Shown here: piece after piece, positions 27,155 to 37,000 of the stretch
Layout: every line of letters starts with the position of its first letter
Position numbering within the stretch: position 1 is the first letter of the stretch
Position numbers and translations under genes: made by a program
Source: Vibrio gangliei
GTDB lineage: Bacteria > Pseudomonadota > Gammaproteobacteria > Enterobacterales > Vibrionaceae
Direction: 5' to 3'
NCBI RefSeq assembly: GCF_026001925.1
Contig: NZ_AP021869.1
Span: 1,426,001 to 1,490,000, forward strand
Length of the DNA stretch: 64,000 bases
The notes under the pieces: generated by a model
The model's input: the letters and a program-made list of their open reading frames with translations, nothing else
Told to the model about the DNA's origin: nothing
Database searches by the model: none

Positions 27155-27939
27155 GTGCGTTGTTAGAAGTCATCGACTTATCGAAAAACTTTGTCACTCG
27201 CTCCGGCTTTTTCAAAAAGCGTGTTCACCAAGCGGTAAAGCCAGTCTCTTTCACTCTTGATGCAGGGCAAACACTCGGCATTATTGGTCAAAATGGTTCA
27301 GGGAAATCTACACTCGCAAAAATGCTGGCAGGAGTGACAGAACCAAGCCAAGGCAAGATTTTTGTTAACGGTGAGCAGTTATTTGATAAAGACTACGCTA
27401 CCCGTTGTAAATTGATTCGCATGATTTTCCAAGATCCCAATACGTCACTCAACCCACGTATTCAAATTGGTAAAATCTTAGAAGAGCCGCTTAAACGTAA
27501 TACACAAATGACGCCCGAAGCGCGCGTTTTACGTGTAAAAGAAACCTTAACTCGCGTTGGCTTATTGCCAGAGCATGCATACTTCTATCCTCAAATGCTT
27601 GCAACCGGTCAGAAACAGCGCGTATGCCTCGCGAGAGCCTTAGTGTTGCAACCTTCTGTGATTGTGGCAGATGAAGCGCTAAACGGCTTAGACATGGCAA
27701 TGCGCTCGCAGATCATTAACCTATTCTTAGAATTACAAGAAGAAATGGGCGTGTCATTTGTCTATGTGTCACAACATATCGGCGTGGTAAAACACATTAC
27801 CGACAAAATTATGGTGATGCACGAAGGTGAAGTGGTTGAGACAGGTGAGACACAAAAAGTCATCGCTTCACCGCAACATCCTGTCAGTCAAAAATTGATT
27901 GAAAACCACTTCAATAAAACTCCAAGTCATTTGAAGTGA
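27151..27939 (+). CDS. sapF: Sap ABC transporter ATP-binding protein SapF
   Basis: A 262-residue ATPase: Walker [10 protein letters not shown], a non-canonical signature LATGQKQRV (SapF-like) and Walker [13 protein letters not shown]. It pairs with SapD below the SapBC permease. Last gene of the sap operon, followed by a hairpin. Confidence 0.94.
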   Translation: MSALLEVIDLSKNFVTRSGFFKKRVHQAVKPVSFTLDAGQTLGIIGQNGSGKSTLAKMLAGVTEPSQGKIFVNGEQLFDKDYATRCKLIRMIFQDPNTSLNPRIQIGKILEEPLKRNTQMTPEARVLRVKETLTRVGLLPEHAYFYPQMLATGQKQRVCLARALVLQPSVIVADEALNGLDMAMRSQIINLFLELQEEMGVSFVYVSQHIGVVKHITDKIMVMHEGEVVETGETQKVIASPQHPVSQKLIENHFNKTPSHLK

Positions 27940-27956
27940 AAAATGAGATACCGTGT

Positions 27957-27989
27957 TAAGGGTATTTAAAATCATAAATACCCTTATAT
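27957..27989. terminator. Hairpin between sapF and the convergent gene
   Basis: A perfect 12-bp stem TAAGGGTATTTA (27957-27968) / TAAATACCCTTA (27975-27986). It is AT-rich and lacks a long T-run, so terminator strength is uncertain. Confidence 0.6.
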
Positions 27990-27993
27990 CTAA

Positions 27994-28641
27994 TTAATCC
28001 GCTTTTACTCGGACTAACGGGCTAGTATCTGAATGGTTAAAGTCCTTCCCATAAATCTTTAGGTGTGTATTTTGATTGATAGTCAAATTATCACCATCAA
28101 TGTTAATCGTCATCGAGTAGCCAGTCGTCGATGCATTTTTTTCCATAAAAGAAGATTCGGCAATTCCCTTAGGTGAAGCTACGAAAGAGATTTTATTATC
28201 ACCAGGATTCACTTTTCCTTCAGAAGTTACACATGTATTTCTTGGAACACAAAACGTGTTATAAGCCATATTGTTGGCTTTATCGTAGATAAAATATCCT
28301 CGTTGATCATGAAACTTCGTATCATCGGCTTTTTTGAACATTTCCATTTTATAATACAAAGCAACGAGATTCTGTTTACCAGCATTCACCGCATCAGCCG
28401 CAACTTCAATAGTTGTAATTTCATAGTAAGGGCTAACAGCGGGCGCACCAGCACCAGTTTCGGTATCAGGGCGCGCAGGTGCTATATCAATACCACCTGA
28501 ATCTGTCGACTTCCAGGTACCGACTAATGACGCAAGCGGGCCAAAGTCCATTCCATTTATAACCGTATCGGTCTTTTCTGCAGCAAAGCTAGAAATAGAT
28601 ATGACCGAACATATTGAACACACTAAAAGTTTTTTCTTCAT
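27994..28641 (-). CDS. Secreted heme-binding beta-barrel (nitrobindin/THAP4-like) domain protein
   Basis: A 215-residue protein with a signal peptide (MKKKLLVCSICSVISISSFA, cleavage after AFAA-like SFAAE). The mature part begins with FGPLASLVGTWKS...GIDIAPARPDTE, which resembles the nitrobindin-like/FABP-type beta-barrel family. A pair of cysteines (CVPRNTC) may form a disulfide. Ligand and role are unknown; periplasmic location is predicted. Monocistronic. Confidence 0.65.
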   Translation of the reverse strand: MKKKLLVCSICSVISISSFAAEKTDTVINGMDFGPLASLVGTWKSTDSGGIDIAPARPDTETGAGAPAVSPYYEITTIEVAADAVNAGKQNLVALYYKMEMFKKADDTKFHDQRGYFIYDKANNMAYNTFCVPRNTCVTSEGKVNPGDNKISFVASPKGIAESSFMEKNASTTGYSMTINIDGDNLTINQNTHLKIYGKDFNHSDTSPLVRVKAD

Positions 28642-28786
28642 TGTCTGATCCTAATGTTATTTTTTATAGTTAATTCAGACAAAATAAAGTTAACCACATT
28701 AGACTTTATTGTTTAGAATCAAGTTACGCGTGAGTAATACATCTATATATCAACAATGTTAGCTATATCACAGTGCTATATTAAAG

Positions 28787-29272
28787 CTAATCTGTCACAC
28801 CATGCAGGTATTTAAAAATCGTTTCAGGGTCTAGATGCTTTTGTAATGGCTGATAGTCCACCCCCTTTTCAAAGACATATTCAGTGAGTAACACACGAAC
28901 TTCGTGCACCAGTTCTTCCGCATCCCACGGCTTGGCAAAAAATCGGTCAATATGTGCTTTATTGATGGCTTCGATCAACACTTCATTGGTTGGGTTTTGT
29001 GACAGCATGATTTTTTTTGTATGCCTGAAACGACGATCAGCAGCAAGCAGTTGTAACCAATCGACCCCATTTTGTCCTGGCATATTTTGGTCTGAGACGA
29101 CAACACAAGCGTATTTACCGTCTTGATCTAACTTTTCAATCCATGTTTGTGCCGCCTCTGCATCGGGGCAAATTTTAATTTTTACCCAATCTGAGAACCC
29201 AGCTAAATCGTGCGCCAATTGAAACAGCATCTCCGGCTGATCATCAACACAGATTATGTGAAACCTATCCAT
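28787..29272 (-). CDS. Stand-alone response-regulator receiver domain protein
   Basis: A 161-residue single-domain receiver: acidic pair CVDDQ near residue 10, phospho-acceptor Asp in VVVSDQNMPG, conserved Thr/Ser position (KIMLSQN) and Lys in RFFAKPWD. A short C-terminal tail has no DNA-binding domain, so it probably signals by protein contact. ATG 29272 is preferred because AAAGGA lies 7 bp before it; a GTG two codons upstream is too close. It lies 31 bp after the DASS transporter gene, perhaps co-transcribed. No histidine kinase is nearby. Confidence 0.85.
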   Translation of the reverse strand: MDRFHIICVDDQPEMLFQLAHDLAGFSDWVKIKICPDAEAAQTWIEKLDQDGKYACVVVSDQNMPGQNGVDWLQLLAADRRFRHTKKIMLSQNPTNEVLIEAINKAHIDRFFAKPWDAEELVHEVRVLLTEYVFEKGVDYQPLQKHLDPETIFKYLHGVTD

Positions 29273-29303
29273 CTTCACGTCCTTTGCTTTATCTATTGAT
29301 TCG

Positions 29304-30716
29304 TTAATTTGTTATCACATTCAATATCGCCACTACCGCAAAGCTGAGTGCGACACCTAATAGGCCAATAATAATGCCCACTTTCGCCATTTGATTGGTT
29401 TGTATATGGCCAGTCGCATGAGCCAATGCATTCGGAGGCGTACTGATCGGCAATGCCATTCCGAGCGAGGCGGCAAACGTCACCACCAAAATTAATGTGG
29501 TTTGCCCACCTAACGGTGCAAGGCTCGTCATTGTCATACCTAATGCCGCCATTATCGGCATCAGTAGGTTTGCGGTGGCAGTATTCGACATAAAGTTCGC
29601 CATCACTAAACTCAATAAAGCCGCGCCAACCAACACGACATAAGGTGAAAAGTCACCAAATGGAATGCTATACACAATTAATGCCGCTAATCCGCTTTTA
29701 TCTAACGCAAGCCCGAGCGCAATACCACCAGAAACCAGCCACAGTACATCCCAAGAAATTTTCTTAAGATCTTCTTTTGTAATGATACCGGTAATCAAAA
29801 ACACGGTGACAGGAATCATAGCGACCGTATACGAGTTCATGCCATGCGTACTGCCCATCAACCATAATAGAATAGTGACAATGAAAGTAATGTAGACAAC
29901 AAATGCTTGTGGCGTTTTTAAAAACTGACCTTGTATATCAAGCGAAATACTTTTTTGCTTAGCGGGAAATAATGCCAAAATCAGCAACCACGCGGCCGCC
30001 ATCAAAAGAATTACAAATGGCACGCCAAACGCCATCCATTCGCCAAATGAAATGGTTGATGTACCTTGCAAATATTTGAGCGCAATCGCATTGGGCGGCG
30101 TACCGATAGGCGTACCTATACCACCAATATTGGCAGCCAATGGAATACACAAAGCGAAGGCGGTACGGCTTGGATCGTCAGGTTTTAGTAACACCATCAC
30201 GGGCGCTAAGATAGACAGCATCATCGCCGTGGTCGCTGTATTCGACATAAACATCGAGAACATCGCCGAGATCAACATTAATCCTAGAATCATAAATTTA
30301 GGTTGATCGCCAAACGGTTTGAGCAAAACACGAGCCAAGTTGATATCTAAGCGATATTTAGTCGCCGCAATGGCCAAAAAGAAGCCGCCCAAAAACAACA
30401 TAATGATTGGGTTCGCAAACGTCGCCATGATATCGGCATGGTTCATCACCAGGCCATAAACCTCACTGCCCTGCTGCCCAGTGAATAAAACGATAGATTT
30501 ATCCGAAATAAGCAACAATTCAAAGCAGATGATCGCAACTGACGTCGCGTAAATTGGGATCGGCTCCATAACCCAACTTAATGCTGCAAATAGGAATATG
30601 GCAGCAACGCGTTGTTGAATAATGGTCATCCCTTCAAAAGGAAAAACTGAAAGCGGTAAAAACAGCACAATCAAAGGAATAACGATTGGGAAAAAATAGC
30701 GGAGATATTGGCGCAT
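29304..30716 (-). CDS. DASS (SLC13) family sodium:anion symporter
   Basis: A transporter of about 470 residues with many helices. The two SNT signatures of the family are present: MSNTATTAMM with GTPIGTPPN in the first half, and MSNTATANLL with STPPNALA in the second. Family members import dicarboxylates, citrate or sulfate with Na+. Substrate cannot be set from sequence. The frame extends to 30770; I chose ATG 30716 (MRQYLRYFFP) since it leads directly into the first helix and has AAGAG upstream; ATG 30737 is an alternative. Confidence 0.87.
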   Translation of the reverse strand: MRQYLRYFFPIVIPLIVLFLPLSVFPFEGMTIIQQRVAAIFLFAALSWVMEPIPIYATSVAIICFELLLISDKSIVLFTGQQGSEVYGLVMNHADIMATFANPIIMLFLGGFFLAIAATKYRLDINLARVLLKPFGDQPKFMILGLMLISAMFSMFMSNTATTAMMLSILAPVMVLLKPDDPSRTAFALCIPLAANIGGIGTPIGTPPNAIALKYLQGTSTISFGEWMAFGVPFVILLMAAAWLLILALFPAKQKSISLDIQGQFLKTPQAFVVYITFIVTILLWLMGSTHGMNSYTVAMIPVTVFLITGIITKEDLKKISWDVLWLVSGGIALGLALDKSGLAALIVYSIPFGDFSPYVVLVGAALLSLVMANFMSNTATANLLMPIMAALGMTMTSLAPLGGQTTLILVVTFAASLGMALPISTPPNALAHATGHIQTNQMAKVGIIIGLLGVALSFAVVAILNVITN

Positions 30717-30835
30717 AGACTGAACTCTTATTGTCATTTCGCCCATTATTAAGTGAGTTCGGCTTAGCAATTTAGAGTTAGATCAATAAAGTGTTCGCTT
30801 ATTTATCGCCTGATAAAAGATTGTGATTGGACACA

Positions 30836-30864
30836 AAAAAAGACAACCAAATGATTGCCTTTCT
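30836..30864 (-). terminator. Probable terminator of the DUF2750 gene
   Basis: On the minus strand AGGCAA...TTGTCT forms a short stem (one G-U) followed by seven T. Located about 35 bp after the stop. Confidence 0.6.
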
Positions 30865-30895
30865 TTACGTTATAGATGGCTAGAAGCCTTATCAA

Positions 30896-31285
30896 TTAAC
30901 GCTTTTGCGCTTGCTTTTTAAGCTCAAAATCAAATTCATCTGGGAAAACGATCACGCCTTCTTGGTCGGCATTTGGAAATACCACAATGGATAAATCATC
31001 GTCTTCTAATCCGTGTGTCCAGCGGCTATGCCATTTGTTTAATGAAATCGCTTCAGGCTTACACTCTTCCCAATCGCCATTGGCCCAAGCTTGTGCAAAC
31101 TCTTGGTTCGGCCACACTGGCACACAATCTTCATCTTCGGTGTTCAGCATCACGCAGCCGTCTTCATCGACTAAGATCCAGATTTGACGGTTCGCCACCA
31201 CTTCTTTAATGCAGTATTGAAAACGCTTTTCGCTGTCGTAGGCGTTAATTTCCGCCATCTTTGCTGTATCTAACGTTTGAGTCAT
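30896..31285 (-). CDS. DUF2750 family protein
   Basis: A 129-residue acidic protein. The core (EKRFQYCIKEVVANRQIWIL, CVPVWPNQEFAQAWANGDWEE, VVFPNADQEGVIVFPDEFDFEL) matches the DUF2750 family as I recall it. No function is known. ATG 31285 (MTQTLDTAK) has GGAGAACGCTC upstream; the longer frame to 31336 runs into the ppaC terminator. Downstream of ppaC but separated by a terminator. Confidence 0.75.
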   Translation of the reverse strand: MTQTLDTAKMAEINAYDSEKRFQYCIKEVVANRQIWILVDEDGCVMLNTEDEDCVPVWPNQEFAQAWANGDWEECKPEAISLNKWHSRWTHGLEDDDLSIVVFPNADQEGVIVFPDEFDFELKKQAQKR

Positions 31286-31313
31286 GAGCGTTCTCCGCTT
31301 TAATGTCAATTTG

Positions 31314-31345
31314 CTATAAAAAAGGCGAGTCAACACCCGCCTTCT
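31314..31345 (-). terminator. Terminator of ppaC
   Basis: On the minus strand AAGGCG/CGCCTT form a stem (31322-31327 with 31339-31344) followed by a run of seven T. Confidence 0.85.
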
Positions 31346-31364
31346 TAATTGATATGTCTTAAAT

Positions 31365-32270
31365 TTAGACCAATTCAGCTTGCAACCAAGGCCAGCCTTG
31401 TTTCTTACGGCTTAGCGTGTTTTCCATGACTAAAGAACCGTCTTTTACGTGTTTCTCAAGTTTTGCAGCCCACTCGCCTTTAAATAATAGCTCAGTGGTG
31501 CTGGTTGTAATGTCGGTCAGCATTAACGCAGCAAACGCCAAACCATCTTCTTGGCAACGACGCTCAAGGTCAGCATTCAAATCATCGATCATACCGTCAA
31601 CTTGTTCCATTGTTGCCAATTCAACTTGACCCACAACCACATCACGACCGTTGAATGGGTAAGCTTTCAAGTCTTTCTCAACCAATTGAGCCGCTGTTAG
31701 ACCTTCGATGTCTGTTTTAGCAATCAATAGATTTTTGATGAATTCATCTAGGTTTTCGATACCTGCGATTTCAGCCAACTCTTTCACTGCCGCTTCATCT
31801 TTTGGCGTACAAGTTGGAGATGCAAAGCCTACTGTATCAGACAAAATAGCTGACATCATTAAAATCGCTAATGGTTTAGTGATTTCCGCTTGTTCCATTT
31901 TGAACAGGTTGAACAAAATAGTACAAGTACAGCCTACTGGCCAAATCCATGCTTCAAGCGGATTAATCGTCATCACGTCACCTAAACGGTGGTGATCAAC
32001 AATACCTAGAATTTCTGCTTCTGCGATATCGTCTGGTGCTTGTGCCACGTCCGTGTAGTCCACTAACCAAATTTTTTGACCTGCAACGCCAGTACACATT
32101 TCTGGTTGCTCAACGCCCGCTTGCTCAAGAATGTATTGAGTTTCACGGTTAAGCTCGCCTTGACGAACTGCTTTCGCTTCCAAACCTCGCGCTTTTAAAA
32201 GCTCGGTGGCAACCAATGCACTACAAATGCTATCACTATCCGGGTTTTTGTGACCTACTACTTGGATCAT
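31365..32270 (-). CDS. ppaC: Manganese-dependent inorganic pyrophosphatase (family II, DHH)
   Basis: A 301-residue enzyme that hydrolyses PPi to drive biosynthesis. Metal-binding motifs are GHKNPDSDS near the N-terminus, the VDYTD segment and the DHH-type IVDHHRLGD, with a C-terminal SRKKQ substrate-binding motif (residues SRK). These define family II PPases of the DHH superfamily. Monocistronic between two terminators. Confidence 0.96.
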   Translation of the reverse strand: MIQVVGHKNPDSDSICSALVATELLKARGLEAKAVRQGELNRETQYILEQAGVEQPEMCTGVAGQKIWLVDYTDVAQAPDDIAEAEILGIVDHHRLGDVMTINPLEAWIWPVGCTCTILFNLFKMEQAEITKPLAILMMSAILSDTVGFASPTCTPKDEAAVKELAEIAGIENLDEFIKNLLIAKTDIEGLTAAQLVEKDLKAYPFNGRDVVVGQVELATMEQVDGMIDDLNADLERRCQEDGLAFAALMLTDITTSTTELLFKGEWAAKLEKHVKDGSLVMENTLSRKKQGWPWLQAELV

Positions 32271-32542
32271 GTGTTTTCCTATTACAACGGTTTATTTAAA
32301 CGGATTCCCATAGCGGGAAATTTTGCCCGTTACTTTACCTGATTTTCAAAATTTGTCATCGACCAACTAACAATTTGCCGGATATAAACACTATTTTCCT
32401 GTTCATTAAACCTAAGTTTGTCTGTTTTAAACGCAGTCAATCCGGCGGAAAGTGAACAGGCTATCAAAAAGCATTTTTGCTGCTTGCTAAACCTTAAGTT
32501 TGCAACCTATTGTATGTTTAACGATAAAAATAAGGATCTATT

Positions 32543-32782
32543 ATGAAATTTACCGCACAGAATATTGCCGAGTTAAACCTACTTCTTCAGTTTGATCCAA
32601 CCAGCATGCAAACCGGCATCAAAGTTCACAACGACGCCGCACCAGAAATGCAAGCCGCAGCAAAAAGCCTATTTGATAAGAATTTATGTACCCTTCAAGA
32701 TGGCGGTTACTTAACCGATGAAGGGATTGAACTCGCAGAGCACGCTTTAAAAGTATTGAACGTGTTGTCGTCTAAAGCGTAA
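32543..32782 (+). CDS. Small conserved protein, TIGR02647-like
   Basis: A 79-residue protein common in gammaproteobacteria. The pattern AELNLLLQFD...GIKVHNDA...AAKSLFDKNLCTLQDGGYLTDEGIELAEH suggests a winged-helix-like fold and matches TIGR02647 from memory. Function unknown. TAAGGATCTATT precedes the start, and a terminator follows. Confidence 0.75.
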   Translation: MKFTAQNIAELNLLLQFDPTSMQTGIKVHNDAAPEMQAAAKSLFDKNLCTLQDGGYLTDEGIELAEHALKVLNVLSSKA

Positions 32783-32816
32783 GAATCCGTTAGTTTTTTT
32801 AGGTTATAAACATACA

Positions 32817-32852
32817 AAAGCAGAGCTTCTAAATGGAGGCTCTGCTTTTTTG
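32817..32852 (+). terminator. Rho-independent terminator
   Basis: AAAAGCAGAGC (32817-32827) pairs with GCTCTGCTTTT (32839-32849), followed by T-run. Confidence 0.9.
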
Positions 32853-32928
32853 TGTTTAGGCAAACGGTATTAGGATTTATATGTCATCTTCGGTCAAGAT
32901 TTGCCGACAATTGCGGCACTCAACACAC

Positions 32929-32970
32929 TAGTAGCTTTTCAAGCGCTAAGGGAGATCAGACTACTTTCAT
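32929..32970 (-). pseudogene. Remnant of a RelE/ParE-type toxin (5' stub only)
   Basis: Immediately after the antitoxin, overlapping its stop in an ATGA, the frame reads MKVV-stop-SPLALEKLL. The family typically begins MKVVWSPLALEKL, so a TGG Trp codon seems to have become TGA. After about 14 codons similarity ends and the frame meets another stop, so the rest of the toxin is gone. The identification rests on a short but well-placed match. Confidence 0.6.
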
Positions 32971-33248
32971 TTCTTAATACGTCCTAACACTTGCATTCGT
33001 GCATCTTCATTGGAAATACCAAGGCCAGAAGCTAGTTGAGACTCTGCTGCTAGCATTTCTTCCAACAACTCAATTTTCTCTTGCATCACTTCATACTCTG
33101 CAACATCAAGCACAACAGCAACGCCTTTACCACGTTGTGTAATCACCAACGGACGGCGAGTTTCATTAATCTGTTTGATATAAGAAGCGACCCCGGCACC
33201 AAATTCAGATAATGGCTGAATATCTTGATCGAAATGAGTGCGACTCAT
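32967..33248 (-). CDS. Phd/YefM-family antitoxin, toxin partner lost
   Basis: A 93-residue antitoxin of the Phd/YefM type: an N-terminal DNA-binding half with LSEFGAGVASYIKQINETRRPLVITQRGKGVAVVLDVAEYEVM (the classic pattern) and a toxin-binding C-terminus. ATG 33248 (MSRTHFDQ) is chosen because AGGTG lies about 6 bp before it. The last codon region overlaps the ATG of a decayed toxin stub, so the antitoxin survives as an orphan, possibly against related toxins. Confidence 0.88.
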   Translation of the reverse strand: MSRTHFDQDIQPLSEFGAGVASYIKQINETRRPLVITQRGKGVAVVLDVAEYEVMQEKIELLEEMLAAESQLASGLGISNEDARMQVLGRIKK

Positions 33249-33450
33249 GTTTATCACCTATCAGCAAAATCACTTACAAATAATAGTTTAACTAAAAATT
33301 TTGAGTGGAAAATTAATCCTTTGTCACAAGCCGATCATTAATAACGACGAATATTGACCAAAGCAATTACACTTACCAAACACATACATGCAACATATGA
33401 TACTTATACACGAAAACACACTTAAGGAAACCTAATATTAAGGATGAAAG

Positions 33451-33918
33451 ATGTTTAAGAAGGCTTCTCTACTAGTTACAACTTTATTTTTGGCTGCCTG
33501 TTCAGCACCAAAATATACCGTAACTCCTATTCCAGAACCCCAAATAACGAAAGAAATCACAATTGTTAAAGATGATGCTACAAGACCTATCTTTTTGGAT
33601 ACCATGCAAGAGTGGTGTTTGGAATATGCTCATAGATGTAAACTTGTCGCTGATGGCACACTCCCTAACCCTTCAGAACTAACATTGATGTATGTTTCTC
33701 AATGGAGCTGGGACTTAAGCACATACATTTCTGATTCAAGAATTAATGCTTACAAGGATGAACGTAAGGTAGGAGAAGTAGAATTCAAAGCACCAGATAG
33801 TCTAAATAGTGATAAATGGGGTGATGACCGTAAACGTATTTTGATGATGCTAGATTTATTATTCAATATGACAACAGTCAATGAAGCTGACGCGAAAATC
33901 AAGTCAGGTGAAATTTAA
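33451..33918 (+). CDS. Small lipoprotein, Sbal_3080-like
   Basis: A 155-residue protein with a lipoprotein signal peptide (LFLAACS, lipidated Cys at residue 17). The mature protein includes KDDATRPIFLDTMQEWC and a pair of cysteines around residue 56-63 that could bond. It resembles a family named Sbal_3080 lipoprotein, as I recall. Role unknown. A long AT-rich gap of 200 bp lies upstream. Confidence 0.6.
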   Translation: MFKKASLLVTTLFLAACSAPKYTVTPIPEPQITKEITIVKDDATRPIFLDTMQEWCLEYAHRCKLVADGTLPNPSELTLMYVSQWSWDLSTYISDSRINAYKDERKVGEVEFKAPDSLNSDKWGDDRKRILMMLDLLFNMTTVNEADAKIKSGEI

Positions 33919-33977
33919 TGATTCCAGTCTCAATCTTAAAAGCTATACCTAGTAATAAATTACGTCTTTATTAGTCA

Positions 33978-34019
33978 AAAACGCCCCACTTCATAACAAA
34001 GTGAGGCGTTGTTCTTTTG
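33978..34019. terminator. Bidirectional terminator between the lipoprotein gene and mukB
   Basis: AACGCCCCACTT (33979-33990) pairs with AAGTGAGGCGTT (33999-34010; one mismatch) with A-run before and T-rich tract after. Confidence 0.85.
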
Positions 34020-34031
34020 CTTAGCGAGTTA

Positions 34032-37000
34032 CTACTCTACCGTTTCAAGCGCTTGTGCTTGGTCGGTTTTCTCTTTCGGACCGTTGCCGAAGCCACGTAG
34101 GCCGACGACGTGTACGTGTTCGTGATCTTTAAACACTTTACGGACCAATTTATAAGTCGTGCCTTTTTCTGGGCTGATGTTTTCTGGCGCGGCTATCAAT
34201 AATTGCATGTCTAGGCGTTCACACAGCTCAAACAAGGTATTGATCGATTTAGTATCCAGACGCGCAGCTTCATCTAAGAAGAGTAGACGACACGGAACAA
34301 TATCTTTACTGCGCAAGCGGCGTGACTCTTCTTCCCAGCTTTGGATAACCATCAACAGAATTGATTGACCAGTACCAATCGCTTCACCGGTTGATAGTGC
34401 GCCAGATTCCGCTTGTAACCAGCCTTCTGAGCCACGGTTAACTTCAATACTTAGCTCCAAGTAGTTTCGGTAGTCCAGCAGCTCCTCACCTAAGATTTGC
34501 GGTGAGCGTTGGCCCATATCGATATGCGGGTTCACGCGTTGGAACAACTTCGCCATCGCTTCTGAGAAGGTTAAGCGCGAGTTATCAAACAAGTCTTGGT
34601 GTTTGCCCTGCTCTTCAGCCAAACCAGCCAGCAGCATTTCATGGCTTTCACGAATACCGACATTCAAACGTACGCCGCGCACCTGACCAAAGGCAATGTT
34701 AGACAAACCTTGGTTAAGCATGCGAATACGGTTTTGCTCACGCTGAATGGTTTTCTTGATGATGTTCGCCACAGAACCAGAGCTGATCGCCAAGCGGTTT
34801 TCACGTTGGGTCAACTCTTCAGTTAGGCGCGCCAGTTCCACTTCCATCTCTTCGATGGCTTCAACCGGATCGCTGGTGTGGATGATGTCTTGGCGAATAC
34901 GCTCACGTAAGTGCTGGTAAACCGCAATGTAGAACAACACTTTGCCTTCTGGACGAGCGCTGTCTTCTGAGCCACGTAGCGCGTCACGTAAAGTTTCATT
35001 GTTGGCAACCGCAAGACGCAACGCACCTAACGATTTATCCGACATAGAACGCAATTCGTTATCTGACAGATACGCCAGCTCACGACGATGCAAACGACGC
35101 TCGACATCATTAAGACGTGCAAGGCGCAGCACTGAACACCAACCCGCTTTCGCATTCACCACAAACTTACGTAAATCTTTGTAGTCTTTCTCGACTTTCT
35201 TTACGCGTTTAGTAAGCGCTTTCATTTCCATATCGGTCGCGGTAAGCGTACGTTCAAATTCACTCTTACGTTGACGAGAAGTATGCAAACGTTCGTACAG
35301 CTCATTTTTACGGATTTCAGCACGTTCTACTGCGCCAAGATCAGGCGTGACGCCGTATTCTTGCAGCTCTTGTTTGAACTCTTGAACCGTTTCTAGCTTG
35401 GCTTGGTGAGACGATTTAAGCGAGGCTAGCAATTGGTTGTATTGATTTAGCTGACCTTGCGCTTGTTTTAAGCTTTCACGGCTACGTACTTTGGCTTGCT
35501 CGGCTTGCTCTAGCTTGCGTTTTAGCTGCTCACTTAGTTCGCTGCTTTGATCCAGTAGTGAAACAGAATCAGAGTAAGCAAAGTAATGACGACGCTCGTG
35601 CAAATCCGCCAAGGCAAACAATTGAGTTTTCAGTGTTTGCAGGCTTTGATCCGCTTGCTCGTATTGTTGTTGCAAGGCATCAAATTGCTCAGGGTCGGCT
35701 TCAAGTGCTGACACCATCGACGCAAGTTTCTGCGCCGCTTTACCGTGTTGTTGAGCGAACGACTTGTATTCCGCCAATTGCTCTAACTTGTCATTGAGCT
35801 CTTCTAAACGCTCAGCAATGCTGTCGTCTTCAATCAAATGCATCACGTTAGCCAGTTTGTCTAACTGAGCGAGCGCTTGTTTGGCGCTTTGCATTTGACT
35901 GCGTTGTTGCTGCTCTTTTTCATCCAATTGCGTTAATTGACGTGTGATTTGGTTGAGTTCATCACGCACTTCAGCCAATTGCGCTTCTGGATCGTCATTA
36001 AAGGCGATGTGAATGTGCTTAGATACAAATTCGTTATAGGCTTGGTACAAACGTTGCAGTTTTTGCGAATCAAACGCCGCTTTAGCGTACTCTTCTGCCA
36101 CTTCTTCACGTTGTTCACGTAAAAGCTCTAAACGTTGTTCACGCGCAGCGCGGCCAAAGAGTGGAATCGCAGGAAGGCGTGAATAACGGATTTGGCGGTC
36201 ATTAAGCTGAACACAAACCGCACCATCCAATTCATCGGCATTGAACGTGCTGTCATCAAAGGCATCAACGTCCCCTTCAATGATGTAAAGATCATCTGGA
36301 CAATCATCTAAATCCACCAGCTTTTCTTTAATGCCGTCTAGGTCAGACACCACAATCGCGTGACGCGCTGGGCCGTACATGGCGCTAAAGAATGGCGCAT
36401 CTTCAATGGTGATGTCGTCATAAATTTCAGATAAAAGAACACCGCCCAAGCTATCCGCTAAACCTTTCAAGCGTGGATCATTTGAACCCGATGGTGAGGC
36501 TAAACGCTCAATATCGGCATCCAATTGCTCACGACGCGCAGCGAGGCGTTCTTTCGCCATAGATTGTTGTTTGTCTTGCTCAAGCACTTGTTGCATTTGC
36601 GCCATCACAGAATGGCCGTCAGTTAATTCGGCTTCTGTTTGTTGCTGTAATTTTTCTAACGCTTCGCTAGCGGCAATCCAGGCTGGCGCTTGCTTTTGCA
36701 GTGTTTCAATTTGACTTTGCGCATCTTGTTGGCTGCGACGTAAATCACCACGCACATCGCGCAGTTCTTCTTGTTCACCCGCAAGAACATCAAGCTGTTC
36801 TAGGTGACGTTCGCGTTCTTGCTCAAGCACCATTTCATCATCAAGCGACACTTGGTATTGTGCTTGGTACTTTTCAACTAACTCAGCCGCTTGACGTTGG
36901 TCGTTTAAGTTACGCTCTAAATCACGTTGCTGGGCACGCCATTGAGATTCGTTTTGTAGCCATTGTTCAGCTTGCTGCGCTTTTTGAATCGCTTGCTTGG

